DNA of 64,000 bases. It comes from Polyangium sp. y55x31 (GTDB lineage Bacteria > Myxococcota_A > Polyangia > Polyangiales > Polyangiaceae). Position numbers and translations under genes: made by a program. The stretch lies in NCBI RefSeq assembly GCF_029946505.1, contig NZ_JARZHG010000042.1, positions 34,315 to 98,314 on the forward strand, given 5' to 3'. Positions 1-8,737 of the stretch are shown here, piece after piece. The first letter of the stretch is position 1; every line of letters starts with the position of its first letter. Under the pieces are notes generated by a model. That model did not search any database. It saw only the letters and a list, made by a program, of their open reading frames with translations, and was not told the origin of the DNA.

Positions 1-61
1 TCCACGCGAAACAGCTGCCGAGGCCTGTCCTCCATCGCCCAGATCCCTCATCCTCCACTCG

Positions 62-676
62 ATGCAGCTCTGGCTCGCCTTCACCTCCCCCTTCGCCCGC
101 AAGGTCCGCGTCGCCGCCCACGAGCTGGGTCTCGCCAGCGAGATCGAGCTCGTGGAAACCGATCCATGGACCGACCCACGCCTGCGGGCGGTCAACCCCC
201 TGGCCAAGGTCCCGACCCTGATCCTCGAAGACGGCGAGATCCTCTACGAGTCGTCCGCCATCTGCGATTACCTGGACGAGCGGGCCGGCGGTGGACGGCT
301 CCTTCCTCGCGCCGGCCGCGAGCGTCGCCGCGTTTTGCGGGTGCAAGGCCTGACCGACGGCGCGGCCACGGCCGCTGGGCGGCTCTTCGCTGCAGAACGG
401 CGCGCCGCGACGCAGCCGGACCCGATGACCCCACGGTTCGAGCAAGCCATCGCCGCGTCGCTCGACGCACTCGAGACCGAGCCGCTGTCGACGGAGGCAT
501 TCTCGATGGCCGAGGTCGGAGCTGCCTGTCTGCTCGGCTATCTCGATTTCCGCTGGCCCGAGCGCGATTGGCACGCCGGACGCCCGGTCCTTTCGGATTG
601 GTGGGCCGCCGTGGAAAACCGCCCTTCGATCGCCCAGACGGCGCACCACCTGTCGACGACCGCGCCCCGCCCCTGA
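62..676 (+). CDS. Glutathione S-transferase family protein
   Basis: A 204-residue protein with the length and layout of a cytosolic glutathione S-transferase. The N-terminal thioredoxin-like half (about 1-75) has the SPFARKVR segment near the usual active-site Ser/Cys position, the cis-proline motif KVPTL and the glutathione-contacting ESSAI stretch. The C-terminal half is helical and weakly conserved. The family conjugates or reduces with glutathione in the cytoplasm; the substrate cannot be predicted. It is convergent with the lipoprotein at 825-1493, and the gap between them is filled by a hairpin repeat. The family call is firm, the substrate unknown. Confidence 0.85.
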   Translation: MQLWLAFTSPFARKVRVAAHELGLASEIELVETDPWTDPRLRAVNPLAKVPTLILEDGEILYESSAICDYLDERAGGGRLLPRAGRERRRVLRVQGLTDGAATAAGRLFAAERRAATQPDPMTPRFEQAIAASLDALETEPLSTEAFSMAEVGAACLLGYLDFRWPERDWHAGRPVLSDWWAAVENRPSIAQTAHHLSTTAPRP

Positions 677-683
677 CCGAAAT

Positions 684-804
684 CTTGCCACCGGCCTGTG
701 GGAAGAACTGCGCATCGCGCAGTTCTTCCCCCAATGGTCCAGCGCTTGCGCTGGTTCGGGTCGAGGGGCGAACAGCCCCCGCGGGGTCCGGGGCGGCGCC
801 CCGG
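684..804 (+). repeat. Multi-hairpin intergenic repeat, copy A
   Basis: This stretch consists of four successive perfect or near-perfect hairpins: 701-729 (13-bp arms, 3-nt loop, GGAAGAACTGCGC arm), 739-754 (CCAGCGC arms), 765-779 (GGGGC arms) and 788-804 (CCGGGGC arms). The same ordered units recur at 27326-27620, 33530-33782 and 40110-40312. It sits between the stop codons of two convergent genes, so it could act as a bidirectional terminator or an RNA-stabilising structure. It has no T-tract, so a classical intrinsic terminator is not shown. Confidence 0.85.
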
Positions 805-824
805 CTCCACGCCCCCGGCGCCTG

Positions 825-1493
825 CTACTTCTTCGCTTTGCCCGCCGCCGGGAGCACCGTCGCGAGGGCTGCCTTGGCGTCCTTCTCGGTGCCCTTCTCC
901 AGCGCGATCGCGAGGATCACGTCGGCCGGTTCGTCGGCGACGACGCCGATGGCGGCGCCCTTGAACTCGTCCATTCCGTGCTCCTTCGCGGCGTCGCCGT
1001 CGATGAGCGAGCGCGCCGTGAGGTTCGCGATGTTCGACTTTTCGGGCTTTTTCGTGGGACGCACGAGGCGCACGCGTGCCTTCTTGGCGCCGTTCTCGAC
1101 GTCGAACGTGTGCGCCTCGTAGACGCCTTCGACGAAGTAGCTGTTTGTGCCGTCGACCGTCTTCCACGGGCTCGCTTTGAAGGCTTCGCGGAGATCCGGC
1201 TGCTCGATCTCGCTCAGGCTCTTGCCGGCGATCTGATACGTCGAGGCCGGCTTGGTGAGCGGTGCGACGACGTCGGCGGCGGGCTTCGGGGCTTCGGCGG
1301 CGGGCGCCTTTGCGGTCGGCGCGGCTTCGGGGGCCGGGGTCGACGGGGCGGCGGGCTCCGCGGCGGGCTCTGCGGCGGCAGCGGGCGCGTCCGCGGGCGT
1401 CTCGGGGGCGGGCGTCGCGGCTCCGCCGCAAGCGGCGCCGAGGACGACAGTGGCAAGCAGGAACGACGAGGAAATGGTCTTGGAGAGGTTCAT
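825..1493 (-). CDS. Ala/Pro-rich lipoprotein of unknown function
   Basis: A 222-residue predicted lipoprotein. The N-terminus has a positive/hydrophobic signal followed by the lipobox LGAAC, with lipidation expected at that Cys. A low-complexity Ala-Pro-Glu linker of about 55 residues follows, then a globular domain beginning near VVAPLTKPASTYQIAGK that contains a YFVEGVYEAHTFDVE segment and ends Lys-rich. I do not recognise the globular domain. It faces a divergent LanM-like gene at 1741 across 247 bp in which I see no gene. Function unknown. Confidence 0.75.
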   Translation of the reverse strand: MNLSKTISSSFLLATVVLGAACGGAATPAPETPADAPAAAAEPAAEPAAPSTPAPEAAPTAKAPAAEAPKPAADVVAPLTKPASTYQIAGKSLSEIEQPDLREAFKASPWKTVDGTNSYFVEGVYEAHTFDVENGAKKARVRLVRPTKKPEKSNIANLTARSLIDGDAAKEHGMDEFKGAAIGVVADEPADVILAIALEKGTEKDAKAALATVLPAAGKAKK

Positions 1494-1740
1494 CGCGGCG
1501 GGGCTCTACTACAGCGCGCTCGTGCCGTGCAAGCTCCCCATGTTCCCCGGGATTTCGCGCCTTCCTCCCGGGAACACTCGACGGCGCGTGCCCGTACCCC
1601 GATGCCGTCTCCTCGTGGCCCGTCCCGTCAAGGCTGATCCCGAGACCACCAAGAGGCGGAGCCTCGAAGCGGCGGGGCGGCGCTTCGCGCTCGCGCCGGT
1701 ACCGTGCCGCCAAACGAGTTCCGTGTAGAATCGCCCCTCG

Positions 1741-2940
1741 ATGTCCGACGCACGCCCCCACCTCGGCGACGCCCACAACTTCGGCCGACGCGTCACCCGC
1801 AAGGACGGCCGCATCTCGAAGCCCCGCACGGTCTTCTGGGAGTGGCTCCTCCTCGCGGCGGAGAGCCCCCTCCGGCGTTTCCTCGCCGAGACCGCCGAAC
1901 GGGACGGGCTCGGCGCCGACACGTTCGGTTTTCTCCCCGATCTGAAGTTTTCCTCCCCACGAGCCCGCGACGGCGGCGAGGTGGAGGCCGTCTCGCTGGA
2001 GCCGCTGCCCCTGCCTTCGCCCGAGCAGCGGCGCGGGCTCGCGCGTATCGTGGGCCGCTCGCTCGCGCTCTGGAGTTTTCTCGGGGTCGCCGACTTGCAC
2101 TGGGAAAACCTCGTGCTCGGCGTCGATACGCGCGGCCAGGTGGTGTTCGCGCCGCTCGACATCGAGATGATCCTCGCGGACCTCTCGCTCCCGACCGAGA
2201 CGAAGCTCTTGCCCGACGCCGATCCCGAATACGCCGCGGTTTGCCGCCACGCCGCCGGGGTCCGGCGCGTGCTGCCGTATCTCGGCAAGCCGGTCGACCC
2301 GGCCGATCTGGTCGCGATGGCGAGCGCGTACCTCCGCACGCTCGCCTTTTTGGAGCGTCATGCCCGCAAGATCGCTGACGTCTTCGCGAGCCTGCCGGAG
2401 CTCGGGGACATGCCCATTCGGGTCTGTTTGCGCGGGACCGACGAATACGTCCGTGCGCGCTCCGATGCTGCATCGTTATGGCCGCCGCTGCTCGACGCGG
2501 AGACGGAGCAGCTCGCCCGCGGCGACATTCCCTATTTCTTCCAGCTCTACGGGCGGCGGGGCATTCACTGGTTCGGCAATCGAGAGCTCACCCGGCTCGA
2601 AAGGCTCCCGCTCGAAGGCGACGTCCCGCAGCTCGATCCGGTCCTCCAGGTCTCGCGCGGCTTCCGCTCGCCCTCCCGCGCGAAGCTCCGCGAGGATGGG
2701 CTCTTCACGCTGCTCGGCGCCTTCGACCACGGATCCTTCAACGGCAAGCACGAGGCCGATGGGCTCGCGGTCACCTTCCGGAAACGCGCGCTCGTCGTGC
2801 ACCTGCCGGACGGCGACGAGCTCGAGTCCCGGCGCAACCTGAGCGCGTTCGTCGCGAGCGTCTATCTGCCTTGTCGTTGCGGGGAGGTGCTCTCGGTGTT
2901 CGTCCCCGAGGTCACAGTGTGCGAAGCCGCCGCGCGTTGA
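1741..2940 (+). CDS. Stand-alone LanM-type (DUF4135) lanthipeptide dehydratase-like protein
   Basis: A 399-residue protein resembling only the N-terminal kinase-like dehydratase domain of class II lanthipeptide synthetases (LanM). LanM enzymes phosphorylate Ser/Thr of a precursor peptide and then eliminate phosphate to form dehydroamino acids. The key positions known from CylM appear present: D10-x-H12, K27 in a KPR motif, D118-x-H120-x-x-N123, D140 in PLDIE, and for elimination R227 and T233 with the same six-residue spacing. A GDIPYF motif near 261-266 is also LanM-typical. No LanC-like cyclase domain follows and no precursor peptide gene is apparent nearby. A DTW-domain gene follows 39 bp downstream. 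The fold assignment is good; the in vivo substrate is unknown. Confidence 0.75.
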   Translation: MSDARPHLGDAHNFGRRVTRKDGRISKPRTVFWEWLLLAAESPLRRFLAETAERDGLGADTFGFLPDLKFSSPRARDGGEVEAVSLEPLPLPSPEQRRGLARIVGRSLALWSFLGVADLHWENLVLGVDTRGQVVFAPLDIEMILADLSLPTETKLLPDADPEYAAVCRHAAGVRRVLPYLGKPVDPADLVAMASAYLRTLAFLERHARKIADVFASLPELGDMPIRVCLRGTDEYVRARSDAASLWPPLLDAETEQLARGDIPYFFQLYGRRGIHWFGNRELTRLERLPLEGDVPQLDPVLQVSRGFRSPSRAKLREDGLFTLLGAFDHGSFNGKHEADGLAVTFRKRALVVHLPDGDELESRRNLSAFVASVYLPCRCGEVLSVFVPEVTVCEAAAR

Positions 2941-2979
2941 TGGCGCTCCCCTGCCCCCGCGGCGTGGTAACGTGACGCC

Positions 2980-3660
2980 GTGCTCCCCGCCTGTGACACC
3001 TGCCGCCGCCCGACCGCTGCTTGCGTCTGTGATCGCATCGTCTCGTACCCGACGGACCGCCGCGTGCTGATCTTGCAGCACCCGCAGGAGCAGGACGCGC
3101 TGCTCGGCTCGGCGCAGATCCTCCTCGCCAGCCTGCCGAAGGCGCAGCTCGTCGTGGGCCTGAGCTGGCGCAATCTCGGGCACGCGCTCGGCGAGGAGGA
3201 CGTCGACCCTCGCAAGTGGGCGGTCCTCTTCCCCGACAGCGAAGCGCAGAGCGACGTCACCACGAGGCGCGGCGCGCCCCTCGATCCCAAGGAGCTCGAG
3301 GGGATCATCGTGCTCGACGGGACGTGGTCGAAGGCGAAGACCCTCTGGTGGCGCAATCCCTGGCTCAACAAGATGAACCGCATGAACCTGCGGCCCACGA
3401 AGCCCTCGATCTACGGCCGGCTGCGCGCCGAGCCGCGGCGCGAGTACGTCTCGACGCTCGAATCCGTGGCCGCCGCGCTCACGCTTTGCGGGGAGAAGCC
3501 GGAGATCGCCGTGGGCCTCGAGCGTGTCTTCCGCACGCTGGTGCAGCGCGTCCGGGACGCGAATTTCGCGCCGGAAGAACGAAAGTTGCCGCGCCGCACA
3601 CGTCCCCCGCGAAGGCCTCCGCCCGCGGGGCCGACGGGGCCGAACGCGCCGAAGGAGTGA
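2980..3660 (+). CDS. DTW domain protein, probable tRNA-uridine aminocarboxypropyltransferase
   Basis: A 226-residue protein of the DTW family (TapT/YfiP, DTWD1/2). Family members use SAM to make acp3U in tRNA. The N-terminus carries the typical Cys cluster (CDTC near 5-8 and CVC near 15-17). The signature reads DGTW and is followed by SKAKTLWWRNPWL and a basic RxNLRPTKPSIYG segment, all as in the family. The start is a GTG; upstream in-frame sequence is short. The C-terminal 25 residues are a Pro/Arg-rich tail beyond the domain. The tRNA position it modifies is inferred from the family only. Confidence 0.85.
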   Translation: MLPACDTCRRPTAACVCDRIVSYPTDRRVLILQHPQEQDALLGSAQILLASLPKAQLVVGLSWRNLGHALGEEDVDPRKWAVLFPDSEAQSDVTTRRGAPLDPKELEGIIVLDGTWSKAKTLWWRNPWLNKMNRMNLRPTKPSIYGRLRAEPRREYVSTLESVAAALTLCGEKPEIAVGLERVFRTLVQRVRDANFAPEERKLPRRTRPPRRPPPAGPTGPNAPKE

Positions 3661-3720
3661 AGGGCGGGCCGGCCCCGGCAGGTCTGGATGTCCTCGTGAT
3701 GCGACCCTACGTGGCGCGGC

Positions 3721-4125
3721 ATGAACGAAACGCAGAACGTTTCCTCCGCCGTCGACCTCGCGCGCGCCTTCGTGGAGACGGTCCAGGTCGGCGGGGACAT
3801 CCGGGGGCTCGTCACCGACGACGTCGAGGAGGTGGAGCTACCGAACCGGATCTTCGCCTCGGGCGCGCGGCGAGACCTCGCGGCGATGCGGGCGGGGGTC
3901 GAGAAGGGCAAGACGATCTTCGCGGAGCAGCGGTACCGGGTGTTTCGCGCGTTCGGTGATACGACGCAGGCCGTGCTGGAGATCGAGTGGACCGGCGTCC
4001 TCGCGATTCCGCTCGGCTCGCTCGCGAAGGGCGCGACGATGCGCGCGGCGTGCGCGTTTTTCTTCGATGTGCGAGAGGGGAAGATCGCCCGCGTCCGCCA
4101 TTACGACGCGTTTGATCCCTTCTGA
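3721..4125 (+). CDS. SnoaL/NTF2-like protein
   Basis: A 134-residue single-domain protein with the size and pattern of the SnoaL/NTF2-like fold. An N-terminal helix (SAVDLARAFVETV) is followed by the short VTDDVEEVELPNRIF segment, a variable middle, and alternating strands ending in ACAFFFDVREGKIARVRHYDAFDPF, the usual final strand pair of the family. Members may be polyketide cyclases, isomerases or simple binding proteins. No catalytic residues can be assigned. It lies 60 bp downstream of the DTW gene on the same strand. Confidence 0.7.
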   Translation: MNETQNVSSAVDLARAFVETVQVGGDIRGLVTDDVEEVELPNRIFASGARRDLAAMRAGVEKGKTIFAEQRYRVFRAFGDTTQAVLEIEWTGVLAIPLGSLAKGATMRAACAFFFDVREGKIARVRHYDAFDPF

Positions 4126-4138
4126 AGAGCGAACTCGC

Positions 4139-5923
4139 TCAGGGCGTGAACATGCCCGTGTACGTCTGCGCGCGCCCGGTCGTTTTCCCCGTGGGCCGGA
4201 AGGGTGCTTCGAAAGGACCACCCACGTCCGCGGAGACGAGGATGTGGTAATACCGGCCCGTCTGGAGCACGCCCGTCGGGATCGTGAATGACGTCTCCGT
4301 CGTCCGGGCCACGAGCACGTTCGTCCGCGGCGTGAGTGTCCCGAGGGCCGTCGTGACGTCGTCGAGCAGGACGGCCACGACCCGGTAATACTCCGGGGTC
4401 CCGGTGGCCGGCGGATCCCACGTGACGGTGGGCGTCGTGCCGATCGCGGTCGTCGCCTGATCGACGGGCAAGGTCTTGCCGTCGACCTTCACGTTGCGGG
4501 GTAGGCCGAAGAGCGGCACGAACGGTTTTCCGATCGCGTCGTCGATCGGCATGTCGATGGCGAAGATGCCGTTCAGCCGCTCCGACGTGCCCGCGATCGG
4601 GTGCTGCATCCGCGACTGGAACGTGAGCGCCATGTTCGCGTGCGGCTTGCCGTGCGTGTACGGATTGCCATACGAGAACGTGCCCGCATAATCCCCCGGC
4701 GCGGCGAGCTTCGTCGCGGCGTTGCAGCCGGCCGCGCAGGCGACGGGGTCGCACGCGCCGTTCTCGTCGGGAAAGCAGGCCGGATCCACGGGGACGTCCA
4801 CGCTCGCCACGTACATCGTGAAGAGCTGCGGGATGTTGCCATTGATGGCGATGTCCCCGCCGGGTTCCTGGAAGAGCCCCAGCGAGGCGGAGACGAGGCG
4901 CGGCGTCGCCGGGCCGTTTTGCTCGATCTCCGCGAGGAACGCGCTTCCCTTGTAATCGACGTCGAACGTAGATTGCGTGAGCGGCTGGAAGGTGCCCGTG
5001 ACCGACGCGGACAGTCCGTCCTTCATGCTGACGGCGGTCGTCGAGAACGAGGCGCGGGCCGCGTCGTAATGGGCGTTCGACCAGGGGACGTCGAGATTCG
5101 CGGCATTGGGGACGCGGTCGTTCACCATGTGCGTGACCTGGAGGATGTCCCCCTTCGTACCGTCGACGAGCGGCAGCACGCTGCCATCCCGCGACGCCGG
5201 GTACAGGTTGATGAGCCACGGGAACGGGTAATTCGAAAATGCCGTCCCGCCCTCGCCCGGCATTCCCGGCACGGACGGGTCCGGGCTGAGCACCCCGTCG
5301 GCGTCGGCGTTGTACGAATAAAACTCGATTGAGTCCGAGAAGTTGTCCTGCTGCCAGTTCGTGAGCCCGTCCGCCGTGATCGAGACGTCGAAGTCCTGCG
5401 TGCCGCCGACGACATCGGGGCGCCCCGCGAAGACGCGGCCGATGTCGACGGTCCGGGCCGTGAGCCGGAAGAGCTCGAGCCGCGGCCAGCCGTTCATCGA
5501 GCCCGCGGGCGGCGGGACCGTGAACGCGAGCCAGTACGGGCCCTCGGGCACGCCGGGGATCTCGAATCGTTTTCCATCCGCCGAGAGCGCGCCGGAGAAT
5601 TTTTGCGTCGCGCCGTCCCCGAGCAGGATCCGCGCCTCGATCGACGTGAACATCCCGAGGTCCCGGATCTTCGTGACCTCCCCACTTTCGGTCCGATAGG
5701 TATCCGTCAGCTCGAGGACCACGCCCTCGAACGCCCCGCCCTCGCCGCCGACACCGCCGACGCCGCCGCTCCCGCCGACGCCGCCGCTCCCGCCGACGCC
5801 GCCGCTCCCGCCGACGCCGGCGGTGCCGCCGCTCCCCCCGGCGCCGCCTCCGCCTCCGCCGCAGCCGGAAGCCCACAGAACACCCATTCCAACGAAGCAA
5901 ATCCATCGAAGTGAAGTACGCAT
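4139..5923 (-). CDS. Large secreted lipoprotein with Gly-rich linker
   Basis: A 594-residue lipoprotein. I chose the ATG at 5923 because it begins directly before the signal peptide MRTSLRWICFVGMGVLWASGC; twelve further residues of open frame upstream would spoil the signal. After the lipobox Cys there is a run of Gly followed by a GGSGGV-type linker of about 45 residues, then a beta-rich extracellular region with segments such as DAGTFSYGNPYTHGK-like loops and several paired Cys (PACFPDENGACDPVACAAGC). The C-terminus has a fibronectin-like PTVTWDPPATGTPEYYRV segment. I do not recognise a catalytic domain. It is probably outer-membrane anchored and surface exposed. Confidence 0.75.
   Translation of the reverse strand: MRTSLRWICFVGMGVLWASGCGGGGGGAGGSGGTAGVGGSGGVGGSGGVGGSGGVGGVGGEGGAFEGVVLELTDTYRTESGEVTKIRDLGMFTSIEARILLGDGATQKFSGALSADGKRFEIPGVPEGPYWLAFTVPPPAGSMNGWPRLELFRLTARTVDIGRVFAGRPDVVGGTQDFDVSITADGLTNWQQDNFSDSIEFYSYNADADGVLSPDPSVPGMPGEGGTAFSNYPFPWLINLYPASRDGSVLPLVDGTKGDILQVTHMVNDRVPNAANLDVPWSNAHYDAARASFSTTAVSMKDGLSASVTGTFQPLTQSTFDVDYKGSAFLAEIEQNGPATPRLVSASLGLFQEPGGDIAINGNIPQLFTMYVASVDVPVDPACFPDENGACDPVACAAGCNAATKLAAPGDYAGTFSYGNPYTHGKPHANMALTFQSRMQHPIAGTSERLNGIFAIDMPIDDAIGKPFVPLFGLPRNVKVDGKTLPVDQATTAIGTTPTVTWDPPATGTPEYYRVVAVLLDDVTTALGTLTPRTNVLVARTTETSFTIPTGVLQTGRYYHILVSADVGGPFEAPFRPTGKTTGRAQTYTGMFTP
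5745..5850 (-). repeat. 18-bp tandem repeat encoding a Gly-Ser-Val linker
   Basis: About five to six copies of an 18-bp unit inside the lipoprotein gene, each encoding GGSGGV (read on the minus strand). It makes the flexible linker between the lipidated Cys and the folded domain. Its repeat number could vary by slippage. Confidence 0.8.
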
Positions 5924-5972
5924 GAGCACATGGGAGCACCATGCATGGACGGGCGTCAAGCACTCGACACGT

Positions 5973-7292
5973 TTACGCCAGGCGCTCCTCGACGATCATC
6001 CGCACGCCGTGCCTCGGCCCCGCATTGGCGGCGCGCACGGCGCCGTTGTCGAGCTTTTCCGATGCGAGCCGCAACTTGTGACGCCGGAGCAGCGTCCCGA
6101 GCACGAGCTTCATCTCGTAGCTCGCCATGGCCGCGCCGAGGCAACGCCGCGCGCCGCCGCCGTACGGCAGGAATTCGAACGGCGAGTATTGGCGGTCGAG
6201 GAATCGCTCGGGCGAGAATCGCTGCGGGTCCGGATAGACGTCCTCACGGAAATGGGCGACCGAAATCGCCGCGACCACGCCCGTGCCCGCCGGCAGGCTG
6301 TAGCCCGCCACATCGAGGGGCCGGAGGAGCTTGCGGGGCGCCGGCGCGGGCGCGAGCGGGTAGCGGCGGAGCGTCTCGTTGCACACGGCCTCGAGGTACG
6401 GGTGCTTTCCGAGGTTTTCCGGTTCGGGATCGGGCCCGAGGGACAAAAGCTCGTCGCGGAGGCGCCCGAGCACGGCGGCATTTTCGGGCCGATGGAGCGC
6501 GTAAAGGGCCCAGGCGATGGCGATCGCCGTCGTCTCGTGCCCGGCGAACACGAGGAGGATGAGCTGATCGCGGATCTCGTCGTCGTCCATCGGCTGCCCG
6601 TCCTCGGTGCGCGCCGCGAGCAAGAGGCTCAGGATGTCGTCGCGGGGCCCTGCGGCGCGGCCTTTTGCAATGAGCTCGTCGAGCGCGGCGTGGAGGCGGC
6701 GGCGGCGCTCCATGAAGCGGGCGTAGGGGCCGATGCCCCCGAATTCGCGGCGCAGCGCGGGGAAGATCGCGAGCAGCGGCGAGATGCCATTCGTGATTTC
6801 GAGCAGGAGCTTGGCCAGCGCCTGCATGCCGGCGCGCTCGGTGACGCCGAAGACGACCTGCAGGATGACGTCGAGGGAGAGCTCCTGCAGGACGTCGGAC
6901 ATCGTGACGGTTTGTCCGATCTGGAAGCCCGCGCCGCGCTCCGCGGCGAGCCGCACCATCTGCTCGCCGTAGGCGCGCATGCGAGCTCCGTGAAACGGGG
7001 GCATCATGAGCTTGCGCGCCCGCTTGTGGCTTTCCCCGCTCGCGAGGATGAGCGAGCGGGGGCCGACGAAGACGCCGAGGTCTTGATTGAGGGGCTCGAA
7101 CGTGTCCGGATCGGCCGTGTAGACGGCTTTGATGCCCGCGGGATCACCTGTCATGACGAGCGGGGGATCGCCCGGGAAGGTGAACGTGGGCCCGTACTTT
7201 TTCGTGAGCGGCTGCATGCAGCCGATGGGATCCCGCATGTATCGAACGAGGCTCGTGATGCTGGTGCGCGGCCCAGGCGGTAGGTTCCCCAT
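5973..7292 (-). CDS. Cytochrome P450
   Basis: A 439-residue soluble cytochrome P450. The start at 7292 gives MGNLPPGPR, a typical proline-rich P450 entry; eleven more residues of open frame lie upstream. The I-helix oxygen-activation motif reads AGHETT, the K-helix ExxR reads ETLRR, and the heme-binding loop is FLPYGGGARRCLG with the proximal Cys. There is no transmembrane anchor, as expected for a bacterial P450 served by separate ferredoxin partners. No redox partner gene lies nearby and no biosynthetic cluster surrounds it, so the substrate is unknown. The neighbour at 7412 is divergent. Confidence 0.93.
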   Translation of the reverse strand: MGNLPPGPRTSITSLVRYMRDPIGCMQPLTKKYGPTFTFPGDPPLVMTGDPAGIKAVYTADPDTFEPLNQDLGVFVGPRSLILASGESHKRARKLMMPPFHGARMRAYGEQMVRLAAERGAGFQIGQTVTMSDVLQELSLDVILQVVFGVTERAGMQALAKLLLEITNGISPLLAIFPALRREFGGIGPYARFMERRRRLHAALDELIAKGRAAGPRDDILSLLLAARTEDGQPMDDDEIRDQLILLVFAGHETTAIAIAWALYALHRPENAAVLGRLRDELLSLGPDPEPENLGKHPYLEAVCNETLRRYPLAPAPAPRKLLRPLDVAGYSLPAGTGVVAAISVAHFREDVYPDPQRFSPERFLDRQYSPFEFLPYGGGARRCLGAAMASYEMKLVLGTLLRRHKLRLASEKLDNGAVRAANAGPRHGVRMIVEERLA

Positions 7293-7411
7293 CGCGTCAT
7301 GATGCCAAGTTCGGTGCGGCACCACAACGCAAACTCACCTGCGGGGCGCGACTGCAGGGGCCTCCGCGAGGAGATGCCCCGCGGCCCCGAAAACCAGCTA
7401 CCCTGCGGCGC

Positions 7412-7924
7412 ATGTTCGCCTGCGTCGACGTCGCCTACGCGCCGGACGATTCTTTCGCCGTCGCCGCCGGCTTGCTCTTCCACCGCTGGGATGACGCCGT
7501 CGCCGCGAAGGAGCTCACCGCGCGCACCTCTGAGGTCGCCCCCTACGAGCCCGGCGCCTTTTATCGGCGCGAGCTGCCCCCGCTCCTCGGTTTGTTGCAA
7601 AAGGTCGACCCGCTGCCCGACGTCGTCGTCGTGGACGGCTACGTGTGGCTCTCGGCGGACGGGCGGCCGGGGCTCGGGGCGCGGCTCTTCGAGGCGCTCG
7701 GCGGGCGGGTCGTGGTCGTCGGCGTGGCGAAGACGGCGTTCCACGGCGACGCGCCCGCCGTCGCGGTGAAGCGGGGCAAGAGTGAAAAACCGCTCCACGT
7801 CACGGCCGCGGGCGCGACGCCGGAGGAAGCGGCGGCGTGGGTCCGATCGATGCACGGACCGCACCGGCTCCCCACGCTGCTCGCCCGCGTCGACAGGCTC
7901 TGCCGGGATGCGCTGACGCGATGA
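7412..7924 (+). CDS. nfi: Short endonuclease V-like protein
   Basis: A 170-residue protein aligned by eye to endonuclease V, which nicks DNA (or RNA) one base 3' of deaminated adenine. The three catalytic acids are in place: D6 in CVDVAY, E54 in YRRELP and D75 in VDGYVW. The wedge-type motif PYEPG and the GVAK and HRLPT segments are also present. Two differences from the family: it lacks the usual N-terminal extension of about 30 residues, and the conserved DGHG reads DGYV. It may be a diverged or less active enzyme. Its stop overlaps the start of the next gene in an ATGA. Confidence 0.75.
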   Translation: MFACVDVAYAPDDSFAVAAGLLFHRWDDAVAAKELTARTSEVAPYEPGAFYRRELPPLLGLLQKVDPLPDVVVVDGYVWLSADGRPGLGARLFEALGGRVVVVGVAKTAFHGDAPAVAVKRGKSEKPLHVTAAGATPEEAAAWVRSMHGPHRLPTLLARVDRLCRDALTR

Positions 7925-8700
7925 AAAAAGACGATCCCCGCATCCGCTGGGGCTTGCGCCTCCTCACGGCCGCCATGATCATCGCCCTCTTCTGGTTCGA
8001 GGGGAACATGCTGATCGGCCCCATCACCCGGGTTTTCCCGCGCGAATGCGCGGCCGTGACGCCATCGCCGCCCCAGGTGGACACCACGTCCTTGCCAGCG
8101 CACGTGATCGGCCAGGAAAACCTCTGCAACCGCGTGTCCGACGGCCATTGCGAGCGCCTCGCCGGTGGGGACCGGGTCTCTGGCACTTGCAAGAATGGCG
8201 GCATGATCGGGGACTGGACGGTGAAGGACGCGGCGACGGGGGCGCTGCGTTGGTCCGGGCAATACGAGGGCGGCTGGGCGAGCGGCGAATTCCGCGTCTG
8301 CAAGGATCCCGCGCATTGCGACAGTTTCCGCATCGATCACCTGCACCTCGACGGCCCGGCGGTTACGTGGGAGCGCGACGGCGATCGATGGATCGAGCTC
8401 TCCGGCCGGTACGAGCGTGGCCGGGGCGTCGGGCGGTGGGTGCGCCGCATCGACGGCAAAGGCGCCGTCCGCTCGGCGCTGGTCTTCGACGAGCAGGGCC
8501 TCGCGGCGAAAGAGTTTTTCTATTGCACGAACGGGAACCTGAAAGAGATCCGCGGGCGACGCACGATCCTTTACGACGCCGAAAATCGTCGAATCGCGGA
8601 GCGGGGCCCCGACGGGCCGCTCGGGATCCTCGATGCCGCGGGAAATGTGGTCCGGGACGCGCGTCCCGACGAAGAAACGGCGCTCTGTCCCCTGCCCTGA
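7921..8700 (+). CDS. Membrane-anchored MORN/YwqK-like repeat protein
   Basis: A 259-residue protein. The ATG at 7921 overlaps the upstream nfi stop (ATGA), suggesting translational coupling. A single hydrophobic segment near 12-30 (LLTAAMIIALFWFEG) is a likely membrane anchor. The exported part repeats G-x-W/G-R-W units such as GGMIGDWTVKDAATG, SGQYEGGWASGEF and GRGVGRWVRR, a pattern like MORN or YwqK repeats. Several Cys are scattered through it and could pair outside the cytoplasm. The function is not known. Coupling to an endonuclease V gene is unexpected and not explained. Confidence 0.65.
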   Translation: MKKDDPRIRWGLRLLTAAMIIALFWFEGNMLIGPITRVFPRECAAVTPSPPQVDTTSLPAHVIGQENLCNRVSDGHCERLAGGDRVSGTCKNGGMIGDWTVKDAATGALRWSGQYEGGWASGEFRVCKDPAHCDSFRIDHLHLDGPAVTWERDGDRWIELSGRYERGRGVGRWVRRIDGKGAVRSALVFDEQGLAAKEFFYCTNGNLKEIRGRRTILYDAENRRIAERGPDGPLGILDAAGNVVRDARPDEETALCPLP

Positions 8701-8737
8701 GCTGCGCATCCCCTCCCCGTTCTGATACAAGGGGCCG

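Noticed and set aside
684..804. Classical intrinsic terminator
   Set aside because: Strong hairpins are present but no T-tract follows on either strand, so I call it a repeat rather than a terminator.
538..2361. Very long open frame on the minus strand
   Set aside because: It is an Arg/Gly/Pro-rich shadow of genes on other frames, caused by high GC.
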